Source of the DNA: Streptomyces venezuelae
GTDB lineage: Bacteria; Actinomycetota; Actinomycetes; Streptomycetales; Streptomycetaceae
Assembly: GCF_008642295.1 (NCBI RefSeq)
Contig: NZ_CP029190.1
Coordinates: 6,431,501-6,495,500, forward strand
Reading direction: 5' to 3'
DNA length: 64,000 nt
Made by a program: the position numbers and the translations under genes. This document shows, in pieces, positions 45,857 through 53,089 of this stretch (position 1 is the first letter of the stretch; every line of letters starts with the position of its first letter). The notes below the pieces were generated by a model that worked only from the letters and a program-made list of their open reading frames with translations, was not told where the DNA came from and searched no databases.

Positions 45857-46380
45857 CCGGGGCTGCGCCCCGGGGCCATGGCCCCCACCCCACCCCTTCC
45901 CGAAACCGAGGCTCCGCCCCGGACCCGTTGGCGGGGCTGCGCCCCGGGGCCGTAGGCGCACGGGCTTCGCCCGGCGCCCGTTCGCGGGGCTCCGCCCCGG
46001 GCCCGTAGGCGCGCGGGTGCGCCCGGACCCCGTGCACGGTCTGTGCCCGGCGCCCCTTCGCGGGGCTGCGCCCCGTACCCCGTCTGTGGGGCTGTGCCCC
46101 GGAACGCGTGCACGGGCTTCGCTTGGCGCCCCTTCGCGGGTCTGCGCCCCGGAGCGGGTGCGCGGGTGCGCCCGGAACCCGTTTGCGGGCTGCGCCTGGC
46201 GCCCCTTTGCGGGGCTGCGCCCCGTACCCCGTCTGTGGGGCTGTGCCCCGGAACCCGTGCACGGGCTTCGCTTGGCGCCCCTTCGCGGGGCTCCGCCCCG
46301 GGCCCCCGTGCTGGGGCTGCGCCCCGGAGCCGTGCGTGGGCCTTGACCGGCGCGTGTTCGCCCGGGGCCCGCGGTGGGGG
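45857..46380. repeat. Block of GC-rich hairpin repeats (non-coding)
   Basis: About 18 copies of a short hairpin of the form GGGGC-TGC-GCCCC, or variants with TCC, TGT or TTC loops, fill the gap between def and the tetR gene. A 92-bp unit (46049-46140) recurs at 46198-46289 with about two mismatches. Open frames here are by-products of the repeat. No gene is seen. It may act as a strong bidirectional terminator or be an expanding intergenic repeat. Confidence 0.9.
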
Positions 46381-47028
46381 TCAGAAGCCGGGGCCGTCCG
46401 TGCGGTTGCCGGCTGTGGAGAGGCGGCCCCAGAGGAGGTCTGTCAGGCCGCTGACCAGGGTTTCGCGGGAGCAGGGGCGCTCGCCGAGCCACCAGTCGCC
46501 GGCCGCGTGCATCATGCCGACGATGCCGTGGCCCCAGATCCGGGCCAGCTGTTCGCCGCCCGGGCCCAGGTCCACCCGCTCCTCGATCACCTTGGCGAGC
46601 TCCTCGCCCAGCCGGCGCAGCAGCGGGGCCGAGTGCAGGCCCACATCGAAGCCGCGCTCCGCGGTGTGGGAGTCCTCCGCCGGGTGCATCAGGAAGCGGT
46701 AGACCTGCGGGCGGGCCTCGATCGCGGCGAGGTAGGTGTCCAGGGTGGCCTCCACCCGGCTGCGCCGCTCGGCCGGCGCGTCCAGCGCGGCCCGCAGCGA
46801 GTCCAGCAGGGCATCGGTGTGGCGGGTGGCGAGGGCCTGGTAGAGGCCCGCCTTGTCGCCGAAGTGCCGGTACAGGATCGGCTTCGTGATGCCGGCCTCG
46901 GCCGCGATGGCGTTCATGGAAGCCTTCGGGCCGTCGCGCAGTACGACCCGGTCCGCCGCTTCGAGCAGTTCCCGCCGGCGGCGTTCGGCCGCCCCCGGCT
47001 GCTGGTCGGCCTGCTGCTTGGTCTCCAT
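46381..47028 (-). CDS. TetR/AcrR family transcriptional regulator
   Basis: 215-aa repressor. The N-terminal HTH is RRRELLEAADRVVLRDGPKA, then MNAIAAEAGITKPILYRHFGDK; the C-terminal ligand domain runs from about residue 80. It starts at ATG 47028 (METKQQADQQPGAAERRR). Divergent from an acyl-CoA dehydrogenase, with two strong palindromes in the intergenic region, so it most likely represses that gene and itself in response to an acyl-CoA or fatty acid (inference). Confidence 0.93.
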   Translation of the reverse strand: METKQQADQQPGAAERRRRELLEAADRVVLRDGPKASMNAIAAEAGITKPILYRHFGDKAGLYQALATRHTDALLDSLRAALDAPAERRSRVEATLDTYLAAIEARPQVYRFLMHPAEDSHTAERGFDVGLHSAPLLRRLGEELAKVIEERVDLGPGGEQLARIWGHGIVGMMHAAGDWWLGERPCSRETLVSGLTDLLWGRLSTAGNRTDGPGF

Positions 47029-47133
47029 GACGTGTCTCCCCGCCCTTGCGATGTGCGTGACGCCCACGCAACGTAACACTCTGCGACCCCGCAGCAGCTC
47101 AGGGAGCGGATCGGAGGGCCGGAGGCAGTTTGG

Positions 47134-47160
47134 TTGACAGGTGCTACTCGCGAGTAACAC
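47134..47160 (+). promoter_or_regulatory. -35 element and palindromic operator 1
   Basis: TTGACA (47134-47139) is followed by an inverted repeat GTGCTACTCG/CGAGTAACAC (47141-47160) whose central 12 bp, TACTCGCGAGTA, are a perfect palindrome. It fills the position of a promoter spacer for the acyl-CoA dehydrogenase gene. A repressor bound here would block transcription. Confidence 0.65.
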
Positions 47161-47174
47161 ACTGGGGCCCTGCG

Positions 47175-47197
47175 GTGCGTTACCGCAGGTAACGCAC
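47175..47197. promoter_or_regulatory. Palindromic operator 2 (10-bp arms)
   Basis: GTGCGTTACC (47175-47184), centre GCA, and GGTAACGCAC (47188-47197) are perfect arms. It shares the GTAAC half-site with operator 1 (GAGTAAC), suggesting one regulator binds both; spacing centre to centre is about 35 bp. Confidence 0.65.
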
Positions 47198-47225
47198 GTA
47201 TTGCACAAGCATAGCTGGAGGGGAC

Positions 47226-48455
47226 ATGGCGGAGTTCACCATGGAGCTGAACGAGGACCAGAAGCAGGTCCAGGAGTGGATTCACGGCTTCGCCGCCGAT
47301 GTCATCCGCCCGGCCGCCGCGGAGTGGGACGAGCGCGAGGAGACCCCCTGGCCGGTCATCCAGGAGGCCGCCAAGGTCGGCATCTACTCCCTCGACTTCT
47401 ATGCGCAGCAGTTCTTCGACCCCACCGGCCTCGGCATCCCGATGGCCATGGAGGAGCTCTTCTGGGGCGACGCGGGCATCGCCCTGTCGATCGTCGGCAC
47501 CGGTCTGGCCGCCATCGGCGTCGTCGCCAACGGCACCGAGGAGCAGATCGGCACCTGGATCCCGCAGATGTACGGCACCCCCGACGACGTCAAGGTCGCC
47601 GCCTTCTGCTCCTCCGAGCCGGACGCCGGCTCCGACGTCGGCTCGATGCGCACCCGCGCCGTCTACGACCAGGCCAAGGACGAGTGGGTCCTCAACGGAA
47701 CCAAGACCTGGGCGACCAACGGCGGCATCGCCAACGTCCACATCGTGGTCGCGGTGGTCGATCCCGAGCTCGGGACCAAGGGGCACGCCTCCTTCATCGT
47801 GCCGCCGAACACCCCCGGCCTGTCCCAGGGCCAGAAGTTCCAGAAGCACGGCATCCGCGCCTCGCACACCGCCGAGGTGGTGCTGGAGGACGTCCGGGTG
47901 CCCGGCTCCTGCCTGCTCGGCGGCAAGGAGAAGCTGGACGAGCGGCTCGCCCGGGCCCGTGAGCGGGCTGCGCAGGGCGGCGGCGAGCGGGTGAAGAACG
48001 CCGCCATGGCCACCTTCGAGGCCTCCCGCCCCGCGGTCGGCGCCATGGCGGTGGGCACCGCGCGCGCCGCGTACGAGGTCGCCCTGGACTACGCGAAGAC
48101 CCGTACCCAGTTCGGCCGCCCCATCATCGACAACCAGGGCGTGGCCTTCCAGCTCGCCGACATGCGGACCCAGATCGACGCGGCCCGGCTGCTGGTGTGG
48201 CGGGCCTCCTGGATGGCCGTCGCGGGCAAGCCGTTCACCTCGGCGGAGGGCTCCATGTCGAAGCTGTTCGCGAGCGAGATGGCGAAGAAGGTCACCGCGC
48301 AGGCCGTGCAGATCCTCGGCGGCAACGGCTTCACCCGGGAGTACCCGGTGGAGCGGATGCACCGGGACAGCGCGATCTACACGATCTTCGAGGGGACGAG
48401 CGAGATCCAGCGCCTGGTGATCGCCCGCACGCTCTCGGGGATGCCGATCCGATAG
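47226..48455 (+). CDS. Acyl-CoA dehydrogenase
   Basis: 409-aa flavoprotein of fatty-acid or acyl-CoA oxidation. FAD/substrate motifs: AFCSSEPDAGSDVGSM, TWATNGGIAN, and the C-terminal QILGGNGFTREYPVERMHRD, with IFEGTSEIQRLVIARTL as the closing FAD-binding motif. Catalytic Glu position reads YTIFEGTSE, as in short/medium-chain enzymes. Preceded by GGAGGGGAC. Control by the divergent TetR protein is likely. Confidence 0.95.
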   Translation: MAEFTMELNEDQKQVQEWIHGFAADVIRPAAAEWDEREETPWPVIQEAAKVGIYSLDFYAQQFFDPTGLGIPMAMEELFWGDAGIALSIVGTGLAAIGVVANGTEEQIGTWIPQMYGTPDDVKVAAFCSSEPDAGSDVGSMRTRAVYDQAKDEWVLNGTKTWATNGGIANVHIVVAVVDPELGTKGHASFIVPPNTPGLSQGQKFQKHGIRASHTAEVVLEDVRVPGSCLLGGKEKLDERLARARERAAQGGGERVKNAAMATFEASRPAVGAMAVGTARAAYEVALDYAKTRTQFGRPIIDNQGVAFQLADMRTQIDAARLLVWRASWMAVAGKPFTSAEGSMSKLFASEMAKKVTAQAVQILGGNGFTREYPVERMHRDSAIYTIFEGTSEIQRLVIARTLSGMPIR

Positions 48456-48461
48456 GGCCGG

Positions 48462-48902
48462 TCATGGCGTGAGCAGGCGGTCCAGGGCGCGGGAGAAGAG
48501 GAAGCGCCCCACCGCCGCCACGGCGGGGTCCAGGAGGCGGGGGAGGCCGCTGAGGCGGAGGTCCTCCCGCCACCGGATCTCGCTGCCGCCGGCCGGCAGC
48601 GCGGCGATCTCGATCTCCGCCCAGCCGCGCACCGCGCGGCCCCGCTTCTCCAGCCGGACCAGGGCCGTCGCCCGGTCCGGCGCCGGCGGCTGCCAGCGGA
48701 CGATTTCCATCCGGTCGTCGAGTGTGAGCCTTCCCACTCCGGTGCGGGCCGTGAAGCGGGTTCCGACCCCGGTGGGAGGCGCCGTATCGACAACGGTTTT
48801 CGTCAGGGGGACCTGCTCGCCGTGCCGTTCCCAGTCCGTGAGGCGCCTCCAGGCCTCGGCCGGCGGGAGTGCACTGCGGCGGACGATCCGGATATCGGGC
48901 AT
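48462..48902 (-). CDS. SRPBCC (polyketide cyclase/START-like) protein
   Basis: 146-aa SRPBCC-fold protein: RIVRRSALPPAEAWRRLTDWERHGEQVPLT at the start and GSEIRWREDLRLSGLPRLLDP near the end are typical of single-domain members with a hydrophobic pocket. It converges on the acyl-CoA dehydrogenase with only 6 bp between stops. The ligand is unknown; annotations such as polyketide cyclase should not be taken literally. Confidence 0.85.
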   Translation of the reverse strand: MPDIRIVRRSALPPAEAWRRLTDWERHGEQVPLTKTVVDTAPPTGVGTRFTARTGVGRLTLDDRMEIVRWQPPAPDRATALVRLEKRGRAVRGWAEIEIAALPAGGSEIRWREDLRLSGLPRLLDPAVAAVGRFLFSRALDRLLTP

Positions 48903-49056
48903 GAACGCATCGTAATCGGGCAACTGCTCGATGAACTGGGCCCCGAATATGGGTTCCGCAGCGGGGCGGTGATCGGTAATACTCCTCGCCACCGTGGATC
49001 GCGGAACCGACCGGGTGACCACCGGCCCTCCGCCCCACACTGCGAGGAGGTGCGCC

Positions 49057-49248
49057 ATGTGCTCCCACCAGCCCCCCTGCCCCAGCGCCGACAGCGCCGA
49101 CCGTGAAGCGGCCCGCGTCGTCGCATCCCGCCCGGAACAGGGCTGGAGCCTGCTCTGCAACGGTGCCGTCGTCTTCGACGACACCGGCGAGCTGCTCCCC
49201 GACGGCCGCACGGTGGAACCGCACCGGCCGGCCCCGGCCCTGGTCTGA
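49057..49248 (+). CDS. DUF5999 family protein
   Basis: 63-aa Streptomyces-type protein. MCSHQPPCPSADSADREAARVV followed by QGWSLLCNGAVVFDDTGELLPDG matches DUF5999; the N-terminal Cys-His-Cys cluster could bind metal. A strong GAGGAGG ribosome-binding site precedes ATG 49057. Divergent from the SRPBCC gene. Function unknown. Confidence 0.88.
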   Translation: MCSHQPPCPSADSADREAARVVASRPEQGWSLLCNGAVVFDDTGELLPDGRTVEPHRPAPALV

Positions 49249-49262
49249 GCGGGGAGGCGCCC

Positions 49263-49355
49263 ATGCGTCAGCAGCTGATCCGCAAGCCCGTCCCCAAGCC
49301 GGCCCCCCGGGACCTGGACCTGCGCACCCCGTCGGGGCGCCCGCTCCCGTACTGA
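49263..49355 (+). CDS. Candidate 30-aa microprotein downstream of DUF5999
   Basis: An ATG behind GGGGAGG, 14 nt after the DUF5999 stop, opens a 30-codon frame (start MRQQLIRKPVPKPAPRDLDL). Almost every third codon base is G or C, as in real genes here. Basic and Pro-rich, without signal or membrane segment. Probably co-translated with DUF5999. Confidence 0.55.
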   Translation: MRQQLIRKPVPKPAPRDLDLRTPSGRPLPY

Positions 49356-49374
49356 CCGCCGATCGAGGTGGAGG

Positions 49375-51399
49375 TCAGCCCGTGGTCGCCTCCGCGCCGC
49401 CCCGGAAGGCGTGCTCGTACGCCGCATCGCCGATCGTGGCGCGGGCCCGCTGTTCACCGGCGTCCCGGACGGCCGTGAGCGAGGGCGAGCCCATCTGCGG
49501 CCGGCCCACCGTCCGCCACCAGGCGTGGGCGTTGCCCAGCAGCCGGGCCGCGAGCTCCCCGTCGCCCTGTTCGGCGACCGTCGCGGCCAGCAGGTCCAGG
49601 CCGAGCGCGATGCCGAACCGGTCGCCCAGCAGCCGTTTGCCCGAGAGCATGGCCCGCACGTGCCCGGCGGCCGGCTCGTGCCGCCCCAGGGCGCGCGCCG
49701 CCGTGGCCAGAATGTAGTCCGCATAGGCGCGCATCCAGCGCTCGCCGAGTTCGGCGCAGGCCTCCCGCAGCCCGGTGGCCTCTTCCAGCGCCTCCTCGAA
49801 CCGGCCCAGGTCGCACAGGGCGTACGAGGTCACCAGCCGGCACAGCAGCCAGCCCGGCCCGCTCGTCCGGCCGCCGATGGCCTCCCGGGCCGACGGGCCC
49901 GACAGCCTCAGCGCCCGCTCGGGGTCGCCGGGCATCAGCACCGCCGCCCCCAGCAGGTACGCCGCCCGCAGCTCGCGCTCCGGATCGGCCAGCCGGGCCG
50001 CAGCCGCCGTGCACTGCTCACCGCGCTCCTGCGCCGTCGCCAGGTCGCCCTGGATCAGACAGATCGCCCCGAGTGCCCACAACCCGTGGGTATATGCCGC
50101 CCCGGTCGGCTGGGCCATCCGCAGGGCCCGCTCCAGGAAGGTCCGGCCCTCGTACGTGTGCCCGCAGCAGAACCAGAAGAACCAGAGGGCCCCTGCCATC
50201 TCCAGGGCAGCCGCCGGGTCGGTGCCCAGCAGGTGCTCCAGGGCCGTGCGCAGCTGCATGTGGTCGGCGGTCATCCGGCGGTGCCAGTCCAGCTGGCCGG
50301 GTCCCATCCAGCCGGTGTCCGCGGCCTGCGCGAGCTGGGCGTACCAGTGGGCGTGCCGGTCGGCGACGGTGCCGACCTCGCCCAGTTCGGCCAGCCAGTC
50401 GTGCCCGTACTCGCGCAGGGTGTCGAGCATCAGGTACCGGGTGCCCGGGCCGGACCGGCGGACCACCGATTTGGTGACGAGCGAGGCCAGTACCTGCTCC
50501 ACCCGGCCGGCCGGCAGCGGTCCGCCGGCGCAGACCGCCCGGGCCGCGGCCAGGTCGAAGCTCCCGGCGAACACCGAGAGCCGGGCCCAGAGCAGCCGTT
50601 CCAGCGGTGCGCACAGTTCGTGGCTCCAGCCGATGGCCGTACGCAGGGTCTGGTGCCGGGGCAGCAGCGGCGTCGGCGGGTCGGAGGGGAGCTCGAAGCG
50701 GAGGTCCAGTTTCTGCGCCAGCTGCTCGAGGCTCCACCGCCGCAGCCGGGCCCCGGCCAGTTCCAGGGCGAGCGGGATCCCGTCGAGCCGGCGGCAGACC
50801 TCGGCCGCGAGGGCCGTCCGGCCGGGGTCGGCGAACAGGTCCGCGGCGCGCGGGGTGGCGGTCAGGGCCCGCTCCCGGAACAGTGTGAGGGCGTCGCTGT
50901 CGGGTCCGTCGGAGGGCAGCGGGCGGAGTTCGAGGAGGGCCTCGCCGGGGCTGCCGAGCGGTTCGCGGGTGGTGGCCAGGACCGTCAGCCCGGGTGCGGT
51001 CTGGAGGAGTTCGCCGACCAGGTGACGGCCGGCGGCGACCAGGTGCTCGCAGGTGTCGAGGACCAGCAGCAGCTCCTTGTCCGCCATCCAGGCACAGAGT
51101 TCCTCGGCCAGGGAGCGGGTGGAGTGGACCGCCAGGCCGAGGGTGTGGGCCACGGTTGCGGGCAGCAGTTCCGGATCGCGCAGCGGGGAGAGCTCCACCC
51201 ACCAGATGCCGTCGCGGTGGGCCGGTCTTCGGGACCGGGCGAGACCGCGGACGGCGTGCAGGGCCAGCCGTGATTTGCCGACCCCTCCCACGCCGGTCAC
51301 GGTGATCAGCCTGCGTTCACGCAACAGGGCATCGAGCAGGCCGAGTTCATGTACTCGGCCGACGAAGCTCGCCGACTCGGGCGGCAGATTTCCCGGCAC
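49375..51399 (-). CDS. STAND-type (NB-ARC) ATPase with TPR-like C-terminus
   Basis: 674-aa regulator-like ATPase. P-loop GVGGVGKSRLAL is at residues 36-47, Walker B is LLLVLDTCEHL, and LATTREPLG is sensor 1. A winged-helix region (WARLSVFAGSFDLAAARAV) follows, then about 300 residues of helical TPR-like repeats. Related Streptomyces proteins (AfsR/LAL type) carry a DNA-binding SARP or LuxR domain; neither end of this one has it. The GTG start at 51399 begins directly before the FVGR motif (ESASFVGRVHEL). It may act on transcription through a partner. Confidence 0.88.
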   Translation of the reverse strand: MPGNLPPESASFVGRVHELGLLDALLRERRLITVTGVGGVGKSRLALHAVRGLARSRRPAHRDGIWWVELSPLRDPELLPATVAHTLGLAVHSTRSLAEELCAWMADKELLLVLDTCEHLVAAGRHLVGELLQTAPGLTVLATTREPLGSPGEALLELRPLPSDGPDSDALTLFRERALTATPRAADLFADPGRTALAAEVCRRLDGIPLALELAGARLRRWSLEQLAQKLDLRFELPSDPPTPLLPRHQTLRTAIGWSHELCAPLERLLWARLSVFAGSFDLAAARAVCAGGPLPAGRVEQVLASLVTKSVVRRSGPGTRYLMLDTLREYGHDWLAELGEVGTVADRHAHWYAQLAQAADTGWMGPGQLDWHRRMTADHMQLRTALEHLLGTDPAAALEMAGALWFFWFCCGHTYEGRTFLERALRMAQPTGAAYTHGLWALGAICLIQGDLATAQERGEQCTAAAARLADPERELRAAYLLGAAVLMPGDPERALRLSGPSAREAIGGRTSGPGWLLCRLVTSYALCDLGRFEEALEEATGLREACAELGERWMRAYADYILATAARALGRHEPAAGHVRAMLSGKRLLGDRFGIALGLDLLAATVAEQGDGELAARLLGNAHAWWRTVGRPQMGSPSLTAVRDAGEQRARATIGDAAYEHAFRGGAEATTG

Positions 51400-51567
51400 G
51401 GCGCCAGATTCTGGCGCAGAAGCGCCGCCGAAATCGCCCGTTTGACCGCTGTTGATCGGATGTCGGTCGGACCTGGCTGCATCCTGTGCGGTCTGCGCCT
51501 GCTCGATGGCCGTTCCGTGCTGATCTTGGCCTGGATCGCAGGGGTGTTCCCCTTCGGGGCGGCGCGC

Positions 51568-52509
51568 TCACGGGCCGAGGGTGACCCGGCGTTCGGCGGA
51601 GAACGCGCCCCAGGTGCCGTCGGGCAGCCGGGCGCGCAGTTTCACGCGCCACTCGGTGCCGGCCGGTTCGGCCACCGTCAGCCGGTGCTCGGCCCGCCCG
51701 GCGGGTACCGCGCCGGCGCCGAACTGGATCACCGTGGTGGCCCGGCCGTTCACGTGCAGTTCGTACTCGCGGGTCTCCCGGCCGGTGTCCGGCGGGGTCC
51801 AGGAGAGTGCCACCGCGCCGGGGGAGGCGGTGGCCGTGAAGTCGCCGGGGGAGGTGCTCGGCCCCGGGCCGTCGGCGGGCTCCGTGGTGATGTCCACCGG
51901 CGGGCTGTCGGGGGAGGAGTTGTCCGCGCCGTCCCGGGCCCGCACGGTGAAGGTGTAGACGGTGTCCGGCCGCAGCCCGGTGAGCCGGGTGCCGGTCTCG
52001 GTGCCCGCCACCGTGTGGATGCGGACCCCGCCCTGGTACACGTCGTACGCCGTGACCCCCGACGCGTCGGTGGCCGCGGACCAGGACAGCCGGGCCTCCC
52101 GGGATCCGGCCGGGCTGCCGGCGGCGCGGGCCGGGGCGGTCGGGGCCTGCCGGTCCTCGGCCCGGGCGGCCGGGGTGGTGACCTCCGCCTGGGGCCCGGC
52201 CGCGGAGAGGTTCCCGGCCGCGTCCAGGGCCCGGACGGTGAAGGCGTACCGGGTCTGCGGGCTCAGTCCGGTGACATCGGTCATGGTCTTCTCGGCGGGC
52301 AGCTCGCGGACCATGCGGTCGCCCTGGAACACCCGGTAGCCTGTGACCCCTTCCCGGCCGTCCGCCGCCTCCCACATGACGTGCACCGAACTGGCGCTGC
52401 CCGCCTGCGCGGTGAGACCGGCCGGGGCGGCCGGAGGCGTGGTGTCCGGGCTGCTGCAGGCGGCCAGGCCGGCCACCGCCAGGGCGCAGAGCACTGCGGA
52501 GCGTCGCAC
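51568..52509 (-). CDS. Fibronectin type III lipoprotein
   Basis: 313-aa exported lipoprotein. The signal peptide ends in the lipobox GLAAC with Cys18 as the lipidated residue. Two clear fibronectin type III domains follow (about residues 25-112 and 122-210, e.g. GVTGYRVFQGDRMV and GVTAYDVYQGGVRI), then a third, more diverged one (about 222-310). No catalytic domain. Such domains often accompany chitin- or polysaccharide-acting enzymes. GTG 52509 follows AAGGAG. A DasR-type palindrome lies 25 bp upstream. Confidence 0.88.
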   Translation of the reverse strand: MRRSAVLCALAVAGLAACSSPDTTPPAAPAGLTAQAGSASSVHVMWEAADGREGVTGYRVFQGDRMVRELPAEKTMTDVTGLSPQTRYAFTVRALDAAGNLSAAGPQAEVTTPAARAEDRQAPTAPARAAGSPAGSREARLSWSAATDASGVTAYDVYQGGVRIHTVAGTETGTRLTGLRPDTVYTFTVRARDGADNSSPDSPPVDITTEPADGPGPSTSPGDFTATASPGAVALSWTPPDTGRETREYELHVNGRATTVIQFGAGAVPAGRAEHRLTVAEPAGTEWRVKLRARLPDGTWGAFSAERRVTLGP

Positions 52510-52533
52510 GGGTACTCCTTCGCCTCCCGTATA

Positions 52534-52549
52534 AAAGGTCTGGACCTTT
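52534..52549. promoter_or_regulatory. DasR-type palindrome upstream of the FnIII lipoprotein
   Basis: AAAGGTC-TG-GACCTTT, a perfect 7-bp inverted repeat. Read on the gene strand its core is AGGTCCAGACCT, differing in one base from the TGGTCCAGACCT repeat described in Streptomyces chitinase promoters. It overlaps an AT-rich, promoter-like stretch 25 bp before the GTG start. The remaining gap to 52740 shows no gene. Confidence 0.55.
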
Positions 52550-52740
52550 ATGGCACGGGTGGTGGCGGCCGGACAAGAGACGGGTTCGCCTTGCGCGGGT
52601 TCGCCTTCCACGGGGCCGACTTGGCGGCCGTCAAGGGCCGGGAGTCCGTCACGGACCGTCAACACCCGTACGGCGGACACGTCATGCCCCCGTCCGGACC
52701 TCCCGCTGCGCCACGATGACGCGGCACAAGGAGGTTTTCG

Positions 52741-52935
52741 ATGGCGATTTCCCTCTCCGTGATCCTGCTGCTGCTCATCCTCGCGTGGATCTTCCTGCGC
52801 AGCGGCGGTCTCAAGTTCTCGCACGCGCTGGTCTGCATGCTGCTCGGCTTCTATCTGGCGAGCAGCAGTCTGGCCGCGACCATCCACAACGGCCTCGCGG
52901 CCACTGCCGAGGTGGTCGCCGCCCTCAATCCCTGA
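52741..52935 (+). CDS. Small membrane protein, 64 aa
   Basis: 64-aa protein with two hydrophobic helices (SVILLLLILAWIFLRSGGL and ALVCMLLGFYLASSSLA). An AAGGAGG ribosome-binding site precedes ATG 52741, and codon bias is normal. Resembles small DUF2304-like/chaplin-era membrane proteins only in size; I do not recognise a family. Function unknown. Confidence 0.8.
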   Translation: MAISLSVILLLLILAWIFLRSGGLKFSHALVCMLLGFYLASSSLAATIHNGLAATAEVVAALNP

Positions 52936-53089
52936 ACCGCCCCCGATCCGGCGTCAGTTGATCGACTGTTGCGCCTTCGTGAATCATCCTCACCTTCCAT
53001 GGACTCCTCGGCCGGTGCGATCTAGCGTCTGGCGGCGGCGCGATGTCATACGCAATGTCAACAACGAGGAAGAGAACGGAGGAAGCCCG

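Noticed and set aside
45875..46346. Overlapping open frames on both strands in the repeat block
   Set aside because: They arise from the repeated GC hairpins, have repetitive Pro/Gly/Arg/Ala content and lack ribosome-binding sites.
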